The notes under the pieces are model-generated. The model did no database searches. It had not been told where the DNA came from and saw only the letters and a list, made by a program, of their open reading frames with translations. Both the position numbers and the translations under genes were made by a program. 64,000 bases of DNA from Oligoflexus sp. (lineage in GTDB: Bacteria > Bdellovibrionota_B > Oligoflexia > Oligoflexales > Oligoflexaceae), in contig JACMOC010000052.1 in assembly GCA_014378195.1 (NCBI GenBank), forward strand, positions 1 through 64,000, written 5' to 3'. Positions within the stretch are counted from its first letter, which is position 1. Every line of letters begins with the position of its first letter. Positions 18,695 through 26,942 of this stretch are shown in pieces.

Positions 18695-19177
18695 ATGATC
18701 TGGAAGAACACGCTGAATGTGGTTTTGAAGCCTTTTGGTAAAGAAGCTCGTCGCCAGGCCGGTATGACGATCATCGAGATTCTGATCGTTATCGCTTTGA
18801 TCGGTACTATCATGACGATCATTATGACCAACGTCCTCCAAAAGAGTGACGAAGCCAAAGTTGACCTTGCGCGCATTGCGGCTGCTCAGTTGGAGAACGC
18901 ATTGCGTCTCTACAAACTGAACAACAACCGATATCCTACGACCGAAGAAGGCCTTCAGGCTCTCTTGGTGGCGCCGCCTTCTGCTAAAAACTGGCGTGGT
19001 CCCTATACCGAAGCCGATAAATTGAAAGACCCATGGGCAAACGACTTTACCTATGAGTCGACCAGTGCAAAGGCTTTCAAAATCACGTCTCCGGGTCAAG
19101 ATGGAGAACTCGGTAATGCAGATGACGTCATCTATCCTGCTGATGCCGCTGCTCCGTCCACAGACGCTAAAAAGTAA
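18695..19177 (+). CDS. gspG: Type II secretion major pseudopilin GspG
   Basis: Main subunit of the pseudopilus. A basic leader ends at Gly, with cleavage in QAG|MTIIEILIVIALIG, followed by the N-terminal helix with Glu at +5. The C-terminal domain carries the conserved YPTTEEGLQALL and the calcium-site region (DPWANDFTYES, DGELGNADDV). The leader of about 23 residues is long for GspG. A good ribosome site (GAGGAG) lies 6 nt before the ATG. Confidence 0.97.
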   Translation: MIWKNTLNVVLKPFGKEARRQAGMTIIEILIVIALIGTIMTIIMTNVLQKSDEAKVDLARIAAAQLENALRLYKLNNNRYPTTEEGLQALLVAPPSAKNWRGPYTEADKLKDPWANDFTYESTSAKAFKITSPGQDGELGNADDVIYPADAAAPSTDAKK

Positions 19178-19240
19178 TCTGCTCCGGACTGCCTCTTCAG
19201 CCGACTCGACCTCAATTGATCTCTAGCTAGCACCGTACAG

Positions 19241-19271
19241 CTCCCTTATCTATCAAATGATAGATAGGGAG
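19241..19271 (+). repeat. Stem-loop between gspG and gspH, with a second hairpin just after it
   Basis: CTCCC-T-TATCTATC pairs with GATAGATA-GGGAG around a 4-nt AAAT loop, with one bulged T: 13 pairs. A second hairpin, ATGCTC-TCTTC-GAGCAT, follows at 19279-19295 just before the gspH ribosome site. There is no T-run, so it is more likely an RNA-stability or partial attenuation element than a full terminator. It lies where an operon would need more GspG than minor pseudopilins. Confidence 0.6.
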
Positions 19272-19312
19272 TTGGCTGATGCTCTCTTCGAGCATAAGGA
19301 GCTTGGCAAACC

Positions 19313-20095
19313 ATGCGATCTCGTTCCCACGAAAAAGCCCGCAACGCAGGTTTCACTATCATCGAAGTCCTCATCGTCATCTCCGTGATGGCTTTGGTGC
19401 TTCTCTTGGTTGTGCCGAACTTCAACATAGTGGGCTCATCGGAAGCGAGTGCCAAAATCAACGGCTTAGCCGGCGACATTCGTGCGGCCTATGACATGTC
19501 CGTTTTGCATCGCAAACCCTTTCGGTTAGTATTCGAATTCAAAACCGGTGATTACTGGCTCGAATCCACAGAACGGCTCGACTTTCAGCTGGGCGATAAT
19601 CAAATGCTGCACGATCCGTCGCCGGAAGAAACCAAAGAATCGGTGACCAAGTTTGATGGCGATTTTTTAGAGTACGTGGAGATGGCCGGAAAAGAGGTCA
19701 AAGACTCCGATACTGAGGTGATGATCAAACCAACATCACCTCTCATTGCCGCCCGCGCCCGCTTGCGCCCTGTCGAATGGCGAGCGACCGATGATGCCGA
19801 GTGGGCCAAACGCAGCCTGGGTCCCATGTTTCTCATAAGGGCCATGCAGGCAGAGCATCATAAATCGATGCAAACCTACGAAGAACTCCAAACAGACGGC
19901 TACGCTTACCTTTATTTTTTCCCGCAGGGTTACGTAGAACGTGCTGTGATTTATATTGCCCCCACTGATGAGGCAGACAAATCGAAGTGGGACCAGCTCA
20001 CTTACACTGTAACGACACGCGCCTGGGAAGGGTTTGCGGAAGTTGAATCGGGTTACAAAGAGGTGGATATCACGCATGATGACAAAGCACGATGA
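19313..20095 (+). CDS. gspH: Type II secretion minor pseudopilin GspH
   Basis: Minor pseudopilin. The leader is cleaved in NAG|FTIIEVLIVISVMALVLLLVVPNF with Glu at +5. The globular part of about 230 residues is larger than in E. coli GspH and contains acidic loops. It is identified by the prepilin N-terminus and its place between gspG and gspI. It overlaps the gspI start by 20 nt. Confidence 0.88.
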   Translation: MRSRSHEKARNAGFTIIEVLIVISVMALVLLLVVPNFNIVGSSEASAKINGLAGDIRAAYDMSVLHRKPFRLVFEFKTGDYWLESTERLDFQLGDNQMLHDPSPEETKESVTKFDGDFLEYVEMAGKEVKDSDTEVMIKPTSPLIAARARLRPVEWRATDDAEWAKRSLGPMFLIRAMQAEHHKSMQTYEELQTDGYAYLYFFPQGYVERAVIYIAPTDEADKSKWDQLTYTVTTRAWEGFAEVESGYKEVDITHDDKAR

Positions 20096-20909
20096 TATGG
20101 ACTCTGAAAAGACTAATAAAATGACTAAAAAAGACGTCGTGAGAAAACCTCACGAATTCAGTTTTACATTGCTGGAAGTTATCATAGCCGTGGGACTCCT
20201 CACGGCCGTCGTCATGCAAGTCGCGGGCGGGCAGGGGAGTCTTTTCGAGATCACGGACTATTCTAAAAAGGCGACCGAAGCGACCTGGCTTGCTAAACGC
20301 ATCATGTCCGAAGTGGAATACAATTATTCGCAGTATGCGCTGAAAGACCTCGAAACAAGCACTTCTATCAAAGACGAAAAATTCAAGGACGTGACCGATC
20401 CGGACTTCGATTATCGGTACAGTATCGATATTCAGGAGTGGAAATTGCCTCTCATCGACTTCATCACAGGCGGTGGTGGCAAATCCAAAGAAGAAAAAGC
20501 CCATGATAAAGACGAAGGCAAGGCCGACTCTGCCGCTGCAGGAATCCCCGGGCTGGATGCTATGGTTAAGCAGATCTTCGATGGCCATATGATGAAGGTT
20601 GCCCATGTGGAGGTCTCGTGGGCTGAAGGGGCTCGACGCGACTCTGTTGCACTTACCTATCTGATGACAAACCAGAAAAAACTCGATGACTATATTCTGG
20701 CCAAAGTTGCAGTCTGGGATAAGGTCCGCACTAAAATGAATCCAAACGCAGTAGCAGGAGGCAAACCAGGGACTCCGGGTGCACCTGGTACCGCAGTTCC
20801 TGGAGCGGCCGGTACACCTACGACACCCGGAACGAACACTGCGATACCGGGTACACCTAACGGCACAGGTGGCCGCTCCCCCACGACTCCCGAAACCGTT
20901 GTTCCCTAG
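20076..20909 (+). CDS. gspI: Type II secretion minor pseudopilin GspI with Ser at the cleavage site
   Basis: Minor pseudopilin, recognised by FTLLEVIIAVGLLTAVV and its place in the operon. Start set at the ATG at 20076 (AGGTGG 9 nt before). The residue before the predicted cut is Ser (AGT codon) instead of the near-invariant Gly: HEFS|FTLLEV. The leader is about 39 residues. The C-terminal 60 residues are a Pro/Gly/Thr-rich tail (PGTPGAPGTAVPG...) not usual for GspI. The function call is firm from context; whether it is processed is open. Confidence 0.85.
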   Translation: MMTKHDDMDSEKTNKMTKKDVVRKPHEFSFTLLEVIIAVGLLTAVVMQVAGGQGSLFEITDYSKKATEATWLAKRIMSEVEYNYSQYALKDLETSTSIKDEKFKDVTDPDFDYRYSIDIQEWKLPLIDFITGGGGKSKEEKAHDKDEGKADSAAAGIPGLDAMVKQIFDGHMMKVAHVEVSWAEGARRDSVALTYLMTNQKKLDDYILAKVAVWDKVRTKMNPNAVAGGKPGTPGAPGTAVPGAAGTPTTPGTNTAIPGTPNGTGGRSPTTPETVVP

Positions 20910-20926
20910 TCAATGAAGGACAAAAC

Positions 20927-21697
20927 GTGAAGCTCCCGTTTCCACCTATTAAAATGGCCTCAAAAGCTCCGTCGACTGCTGATCAAAGCGGTATGACGCT
21001 GCTTGAGATTATTTTCTCGGTGACCCTCATGTTGATCATGACTATGGCTACATCGAGCGTACTGCGAAACGGGCTCGATATGCGTATCGAACTTTCCCAA
21101 AGATCACGCGTGACTCATAGGCTCAATCTCGTGCTGCAGAAAGTCTCGGACGATCTGCAGCATGCTTTCATCGTACCTTCGCAGCAGGTGTTCATCCGCA
21201 AAGCTGAAATCAAAACAATATTTCGGTTAAAACCTTGGGAAAATAGCAGCGAGCTGCGACTGACAACGATGAACCACGTTCCCCACCAATCCGGAATGCA
21301 TGAATCCGACCAGACCTTCGTGATGTATCGGATCGAGAAAGACAATCGCACCAATCGGCCGAATCTTTATCGAGGCGAAACAGCCGTGGTCCCCGAGAAC
21401 TTGGACCAGGACATTCCTATGAGCATCCTAAGCCGCAATATCAAAGCGATCAAAATCTCACCTTGGAACGGCGAGGACTGGCGTGACGAGTGGGACAGCA
21501 ACCGCTCTGACTGGCGCGATGAACTCCCGCGCATGGTTCGGGTCGAGGTCGAAGCGTATGCCTACGATCCCCCAAGTCCGGACGACCCGATTGGCGAAAA
21601 CGATCCGACCATCAAAATGCAAACTGTAGTTTTTATTCCGCGCGCGGTTCTGACCAAAGAGCCTAAAGACGCGGTAAAAACGCCCAAGTATTACTAG
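20927..21697 (+). CDS. gspJ: Type II secretion minor pseudopilin GspJ
   Basis: Minor pseudopilin of the pseudopilus tip. A leader with a cut in QSG|MTLLEIIFSVTLML and Glu at +5, then the GspJ-type segment LQKVSDDLQHAFIVP. It starts with GTG behind AAGGA. A 23-residue leader precedes the cut. It is followed 9 nt later by gspK. Confidence 0.9.
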   Translation: MKLPFPPIKMASKAPSTADQSGMTLLEIIFSVTLMLIMTMATSSVLRNGLDMRIELSQRSRVTHRLNLVLQKVSDDLQHAFIVPSQQVFIRKAEIKTIFRLKPWENSSELRLTTMNHVPHQSGMHESDQTFVMYRIEKDNRTNRPNLYRGETAVVPENLDQDIPMSILSRNIKAIKISPWNGEDWRDEWDSNRSDWRDELPRMVRVEVEAYAYDPPSPDDPIGENDPTIKMQTVVFIPRAVLTKEPKDAVKTPKYY

Positions 21698-21706
21698 GGG
21701 AAGCTG

Positions 21707-22945
21707 GTGAAGTTTAAGGATAAAATTAAGCTTTTTCCGAAGGTGACGACCTACTTTGGGTTTCCGACCGGAGAGCAGGACAGCGAAAAGGCCTCACAAA
21801 AAGGCGTCGCGATTATTATTACCCTTTTTATGATCACGCTGATGACCCTGTTCATGGCTGATATGCAGGTCAATGCTGTCGTGTCCAGCGAACTTGCCGT
21901 TGCCAACCGCGACAACCTCAAAGCCGAATACATTGCGAAGTCGGGCGCGAATCTCGCGAACTTTCTTATCAGCGTCGACCTTGCTATCGACTTGTCCATG
22001 GCCGAACTTCAAGGTGATGCAGCCTCCGTAACCGATGGCCCAGGCGACATCTGGGGGCAGCTCAACAATTTCCCTATCGGTGGTGACACTCCCGAGTTGC
22101 TCGGTAGTTTGCAGCAGGGGTTTGACCTCAGCAAAGTCGGCGATAGCAAAGTTATCGACACCTTCAAACTGTTTGAAGGCCATTTCACGATCAACGTCCA
22201 GGACGAAACCTCCCGCATCAACGTCAATTACTGCGGGATAAGATCGACCGAAGCGAAGTGCAAAGCCGCCCTGAAGCTGCTCGTCAACTGTCCGGCCGAA
22301 AAAGAATATCTCGACCGCAAAAAAATTCAGCCTGCTGAAGTCGTCGGTAATATCGTTGACTGGGTCGACAGCAATACCGAACCCGACGCGGAAAGTGGAC
22401 ATGGAAGCGAAAGTGATCCCTACAACAGCCGGGAGCCAAAGGTTAGCCCTAAAAACTCGTTTTTCGACAGTCTCGATGAGCTGAACATGGTTGCCGGTTG
22501 GGATCCGGACATGCAAAAGATTTTCTCGCCGTTCCTAACCGTGTATCCTATGCCTTTGGAGGCTGCGCGTGACAATACCTCTAATGCGAGCTTCCTCATC
22601 AATTTCAACAGCGCACCCCGCGAACTTCTGAATTGTCTCTTTCCGAAAGCAGCGACTGAATGTAACGATAAATCAGCCCTTTATATGGCGAGTCGTGCCG
22701 ACCAGGAGGTGCTCAAAGACAGCTCCGGCATTACCAATACGCTGCGTCAGACATTTTGTGCGGATGACGAAACAACGAAGTTATTTACTTATCGATCCGA
22801 TGTTTATCGTGTAACAGTCACAGGGGAGTCTGGACTCCAGACCAAGACGCTTGAATATGTGCTTGCCCGTCAAAAACCTGACGATCAGGACGCAAAAAAT
22901 CAATATAAGTCGTCAATCAAGTACCTGTACTGGAAAATGTTATAA
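21707..22945 (+). CDS. gspK: Type II secretion minor pseudopilin GspK
   Basis: Large tip pseudopilin. The leader is cleaved in QKG|VAIIITLFMITLMTLF; as usual for GspK there is no Glu at +5. The body contains the helix-hairpin region NVNYCGIRSTE, ILVDW-like GNIVDWVDSNTEPD, and FNSAPRELLNCLFP. The 412 residues fit an enlarged GspK. It starts with GTG. A 94-nt gap then precedes gspL. Confidence 0.9.
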   Translation: MKFKDKIKLFPKVTTYFGFPTGEQDSEKASQKGVAIIITLFMITLMTLFMADMQVNAVVSSELAVANRDNLKAEYIAKSGANLANFLISVDLAIDLSMAELQGDAASVTDGPGDIWGQLNNFPIGGDTPELLGSLQQGFDLSKVGDSKVIDTFKLFEGHFTINVQDETSRINVNYCGIRSTEAKCKAALKLLVNCPAEKEYLDRKKIQPAEVVGNIVDWVDSNTEPDAESGHGSESDPYNSREPKVSPKNSFFDSLDELNMVAGWDPDMQKIFSPFLTVYPMPLEAARDNTSNASFLINFNSAPRELLNCLFPKAATECNDKSALYMASRADQEVLKDSSGITNTLRQTFCADDETTKLFTYRSDVYRVTVTGESGLQTKTLEYVLARQKPDDQDAKNQYKSSIKYLYWKML

Positions 22946-23039
22946 AATGGTTAGTGAAGGGTCGGTCTGGCCGATTTGATTCCTTATAGAGTCAGCGAAG
23001 CCTCAGTAATTGCCCAGCAAGAGGAACGGATTCCCTGAT

Positions 23040-24713
23040 ATGCAAAAAGTCATTGGTCTCGACATCGGTAGTTACTCGATCAAAGCCATAGAGATAGTGA
23101 ACACTTTCAAGTCCTATGAAGTGGTCAATTTCTATGAAGTCGTGATTCCAAATTTGGAAAGTGTGCCTCTCGATGCGATCGTTCCGATCTGTATGGAGCA
23201 ATTGTTTCAAGAGCACAATCTACAGGCCGACCGAATCTTGACTGCGATGCCCGGGCAGTTCATTTCGTCTCGCGTCATTCCCTTCGGTTTCAATGACCCG
23301 CGTAAGATCGCGGCTTCGATTGCGATCGAGATCGAAGAATACGTGCCGTTCAACATGGACGACATGATCATCGATCACCAGATCCTCGGCATGTCCAAAG
23401 GCAAAACCATGGCCCTGGCGGTCATGACCCGCAAGGCCTTCCTTAGAAACTTCCTCGACCTTTTGAGACGCGTTAATATCGATCCCAAACTTGTCGATGT
23501 CGATAGCCTGGCGTTTTATAACCTTTCGCCAACGCTGAATATTCCTGATGATGAGTGTTATGCCCTCGTCGACGTCGGTAATGAAAAAACCTCGGTGTGT
23601 ATCATCAAGGGCGGTGTGCTCCGTATGTTCCGTTCGATCAACCTCGGTGGTCGTTACATCACGGATTTCCTCGCGCGTGACCTCGACGTCAACTTCCACG
23701 AAGCACAGCGTATCAAACACCGTGTGAGCAACGTATTCCACGGTAGTTATCGCGGCGAAGACCTGAACGAAGCGGATCGTATGGTTTCTGAGCGTATTAC
23801 GCTAGCGGCCAACGCTATCGTCAAAGAACTCGGCCGAACGATCTATGCCTTCAAAACCTGGGAAAGCCGTGAGCCGATCACACGTATCATCGTCACAGGC
23901 GGCACCTCGCGCCTGAAAAACTTCGAACGTTTCCTCACTGACCAACTCGAAATTCCTGTCGAGAAATTCGATGTATCGCGTACAAGCGTGAGTATTTCGC
24001 CCGATCTGATCCGCAGTCAGGAGATCCTGCCTCAGAGTTTGGCAATTGGTCTTCGTGCCGTAAACAACCTCAAAACACACTCGCAGATCAACCTGAGACG
24101 GGGTGAGTTCGCTTACGTACAAAACTACGAAGCGATCATGAAAGGCGTAACGCGTGCTTTCCAGGTAATCGCTTTTGCCATTGCGCTTCTCATGGTCACC
24201 TACGTTGTGAAGTACTACTTCTACAATCAGCAGATAAATAAGGTGAAAGATCAGTATATCCAGGAGTTTACCTCGAACTTCCCGGAGCTCAAGAAAAAGT
24301 ATGCGACATCGGGCATAGCCTTCAAAAAGATCCGCAGTGATGCGGAAGCCAAGCTGAAGACCAGCATCCGCGATAAAAAAACAGCTGTTGACGAATTCAA
24401 ACTGTCCACGAGCGAAAGCGGAGCTGTTACGGTGATCAAAGAGATCAGTATGGCAATCCCAAAAGAAACGAAAATCGATGTCACAGAATTTGATTTCAAA
24501 ACGACTCTGCCGGGTCAGGGAAAACTCGTCTTAAGGGCAGAGACGGATAACTTCGCTTCGCAGTCTGCGATTATCGAAGATCTGAAAAAGATCAAAGTCC
24601 TCAAAAATGTCGATGAAAAGACCTCCGGCGCCAAACCTGGCTCGGATGGCAAAGTCATCGAATTCACGGTTCAGGCCGATTACGCTCAACCGAGCACGGA
24701 GACGACACTATGA
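23040..24713 (+). CDS. gspL: Type II secretion protein GspL with a PilM-like actin fold
   Basis: Inner-membrane protein that recruits GspE. The first ~350 residues are an actin-like PilM/GspL cytoplasmic domain (VIGLDIGSYSIKAIEIV, DVDSLAFYNL, LVDVGNEKTSVCII, IIVTGGTSRLKNF). One membrane helix follows (VIAFAIALLMVTYVVKYYF), then a periplasmic ferredoxin-like domain. The N-terminal half is closer in look to PilM of type IV pili than to enterobacterial GspL. The ATG at 23040 is chosen over a TTG 30 nt higher because MQKVIGLDIG is the family start. It overlaps gspM by 4 nt (ATGA). Confidence 0.88.
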   Translation: MQKVIGLDIGSYSIKAIEIVNTFKSYEVVNFYEVVIPNLESVPLDAIVPICMEQLFQEHNLQADRILTAMPGQFISSRVIPFGFNDPRKIAASIAIEIEEYVPFNMDDMIIDHQILGMSKGKTMALAVMTRKAFLRNFLDLLRRVNIDPKLVDVDSLAFYNLSPTLNIPDDECYALVDVGNEKTSVCIIKGGVLRMFRSINLGGRYITDFLARDLDVNFHEAQRIKHRVSNVFHGSYRGEDLNEADRMVSERITLAANAIVKELGRTIYAFKTWESREPITRIIVTGGTSRLKNFERFLTDQLEIPVEKFDVSRTSVSISPDLIRSQEILPQSLAIGLRAVNNLKTHSQINLRRGEFAYVQNYEAIMKGVTRAFQVIAFAIALLMVTYVVKYYFYNQQINKVKDQYIQEFTSNFPELKKKYATSGIAFKKIRSDAEAKLKTSIRDKKTAVDEFKLSTSESGAVTVIKEISMAIPKETKIDVTEFDFKTTLPGQGKLVLRAETDNFASQSAIIEDLKKIKVLKNVDEKTSGAKPGSDGKVIEFTVQADYAQPSTETTL

Positions 24714-25375
24714 GTGCCCTTACCGACGTTCGCGATCAAATTCAATCTCTGTGGTCCCGGGTGGTCATCCAGATCAGACGGACCCTGTTCGGTATGAACA
24801 ACGAACGCATCGATTTCATGATGGACAGTTTTTATAAACTGTCGCCGCAGCATCAAACCGGATTGCTGGCCGGTATCGCCGGACTCCTCCTGGTGTTTGT
24901 TCTAGGGGCGTTTACGATCTACTTCACTCGGGTCAACGCCCTGGAAGACGAGCTCAGCACAAGTTTTGATGCCCTTCAGGATATTAAGAGCCTCGGCGCA
25001 AGTTATGACCAGGAGCTCAAACGTTACCAGGAGCTCAAAGGAATAGTGGCGAGAAACTCAGCTGAGTTCAAACCCAAGCCTTATTTCGAAAAAGCCTCGA
25101 ACGACGTTGGCGTCCAGATCCAGGAACTTCGTTCCTCAGACTCAGATATCGCGGCCGATAGTCCCCTGGCGACAGACTTCAAATATTCGACAGTGGAATT
25201 CCGCCTGCCGAAAGTCTCCTTACCGCGACTCCTGAAGTTTATTGAAGAAGTTGAAAAAGGCAATCCGAGCCTCAACTTCCACAGTCTTCAGGTTCGGACC
25301 CGCTACGGGGATCGACTGTTTTTTGAAACCAATGCGAAGGTCGTCGCGTATAAAGTGGGTGGGGGGGCTCAGTAA
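24710..25375 (+). CDS. gspM: Type II secretion protein GspM
   Basis: Inner-membrane partner of GspL. A short cytoplasmic head, one membrane helix (TGLLAGIAGLLLVFVLGAFTIYF, about residues 45-68), then a coiled stretch and a ferredoxin-like periplasmic domain (LPRLLKFIEEVEKGNPSLNFHSLQVRT). It is identified by architecture and position; the sequence itself is poorly conserved across the family. It overlaps gspL by 4 nt and abuts gspN. Confidence 0.85.
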   Translation: MSALTDVRDQIQSLWSRVVIQIRRTLFGMNNERIDFMMDSFYKLSPQHQTGLLAGIAGLLLVFVLGAFTIYFTRVNALEDELSTSFDALQDIKSLGASYDQELKRYQELKGIVARNSAEFKPKPYFEKASNDVGVQIQELRSSDSDIAADSPLATDFKYSTVEFRLPKVSLPRLLKFIEEVEKGNPSLNFHSLQVRTRYGDRLFFETNAKVVAYKVGGGAQ

Positions 25376-26350
25376 GTGTCAGAGGAAGATAATGGCTTTG
25401 AAAACGAACCCGTCGTCAAGAACAAAAATTATTTTAGATATGTCTGGTACTCCGGACTGTTTTTGGCCAGCTTGTTTGTGTTCCTCCTCTTCACCTTCCC
25501 TTATGGTGTCGTGAAAGAAACAATCATCGGCGATATCGCGCAAGCCACCGGGCTCAATATCCGCGTGAAGGACATTGGGCCAGCTTTCCCGGTTGGCGTT
25601 GGCGCCAATGGCATCAAGGTGTCGAGTCAGGATAATCTCGCTCAAGTCGAACTCATCAGCGCTGACGCGACGGTCTCTGTTCTCTCGCTTTTGATCGGAA
25701 ATGTGACGATTCACGCTGAATTAGTCAGCAAAAACAAAGGCGTACTTCATGCCTCGGTGACCTACGGGCTGTTTCAGCTCATAGGTGGTTCAAGCATGGT
25801 GCCCAACTCAGTAAGCCTTGATTCCAAAGGGTTTGAGCTTGGACCTATCGTCACGCTCCTCCTTCGGGAGAAGTCAAAAACAGCTGATGAGTTGATCAAA
25901 GCAACCATGACTCAGATCGCCTTCGTCGGTAACCTCACGGGAAGTGCTGATATCAAGCTTTCCGCGTCAGAGCCGATTCAATCGACCGGAACCGTCGACC
26001 TGAAGTTTGAGAAATCCTCTCTTGAATTCAACATTCCGAACTTAAACGTCGCGCGTCAGGTCTTTGATAAAGCCCTTGTCAAAGGCACGCTCGATAAAGG
26101 CAAACTCACGATCGATCAGAATTCAGCCTTGAACTCCCAAGAACTTAAAGTGGCTTTCAAAGGTGTCAGTACTCTAAGAAATCCTTTTGAAACATCACTT
26201 CTTGACTTTGTTATTGCCATCAAACTCGAAGGAACTCTCAAAGATAACTTCGGTGTTTTCATGGGGTTCATGGGCGGGAACGAAACCGGTGTAAACTACA
26301 AAATCAACGGCAGTCTCAGCCGTCCGAACATGCAAGGTTCTCCCAACTGA
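25376..26350 (+). CDS. gspN: Type II secretion protein GspN
   Basis: GspN of the kind found in deltaproteobacterial T2SS operons: one N-terminal membrane helix (YSGLFLASLFVFLLFTFPYGVVKE) and a periplasmic beta-rich domain with LDSKGFELGPIV and TGTVDLKFEKSSLEFNIP repeats resembling AsmA-type segments. It starts with GTG directly after the gspM stop. It is the last gene of the operon, with a terminator 13 nt after the stop. Confidence 0.85.
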   Translation: MSEEDNGFENEPVVKNKNYFRYVWYSGLFLASLFVFLLFTFPYGVVKETIIGDIAQATGLNIRVKDIGPAFPVGVGANGIKVSSQDNLAQVELISADATVSVLSLLIGNVTIHAELVSKNKGVLHASVTYGLFQLIGGSSMVPNSVSLDSKGFELGPIVTLLLREKSKTADELIKATMTQIAFVGNLTGSADIKLSASEPIQSTGTVDLKFEKSSLEFNIPNLNVARQVFDKALVKGTLDKGKLTIDQNSALNSQELKVAFKGVSTLRNPFETSLLDFVIAIKLEGTLKDNFGVFMGFMGGNETGVNYKINGSLSRPNMQGSPN

Positions 26351-26362
26351 TTGCTACGACGG

Positions 26363-26384
26363 CCCCATTCGGGGCCTTTTTTAT
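26363..26384 (+). terminator. Rho-independent terminator of the T2SS operon
   Basis: GGCCCC-ATTC-GGGGCC followed by TTTTTT, starting 12 nt after the gspN stop. It closes the roughly 15.6-kb operon. Confidence 0.92.
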
Positions 26385-26533
26385 GTATTTTCTTATACTC
26401 TGCCTTACGCCCTCATTCTATCCTCGGCAATTTTTACCCAAAAACCCCAGGAAATCACGTGTCTTAGTGCCTCGGATTGACACTGTCTTCCAACGGCCCG
26501 TACAATAGGAATATGTAGAAATAGGATCAGGGT

Positions 26534-26908
26534 ATGGACGAGCTTTTCCTCCGGGCCGAAAGATTCTTGAAAGCCATGGCGCAGCGGGCTGATCGAGCGC
26601 GCGCGGCGTTGGTTCGAGACGATTGGGATGGCTATCAGGAAGCGATGAAGTGGAAGGCAGCGGCTTTTCATCACTTTAGAGCTATCGATCATATCCTTGA
26701 GGGGCAGCATCCCCATTATCTCAAAGATGAGCGCTGGCTTGAGCTTTGGCACTCTGTGCAAGCAAGTGAAACGGCTCTAGCCCGGCAAATCGAACAATAC
26801 CAGTCGAGTCTAAACCAGACGCTCGCCAAAATTCAGAAAACGAAGAAGGCTGTCGGTCGGTATAAGTCCGGGCAAAAAGAAGATTCTGGATTCATTGATG
26901 GCGTTTGA
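26534..26908 (+). CDS. Small helical protein, unknown (FlgN/FliT-like in shape)
   Basis: A 124-residue, all-helical, charged protein with no signal peptide. The pattern of a first helix with ARAALVRDDWDGYQEAMKWKAAAFHHF and a second long helix (ETALARQIEQYQSSLNQTLAKIQKTKKAV) is reminiscent of flagellar export chaperones such as FlgN or FliT. That is a shape comparison only, and no flagellar gene lies in the window. The next gene starts 34 nt on, on the same strand. Confidence 0.65.
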   Translation: MDELFLRAERFLKAMAQRADRARAALVRDDWDGYQEAMKWKAAAFHHFRAIDHILEGQHPHYLKDERWLELWHSVQASETALARQIEQYQSSLNQTLAKIQKTKKAVGRYKSGQKEDSGFIDGV

Positions 26909-26942
26909 TGGCTGCGAAGAACGGCCTTGGGAGGCAAGTTTC

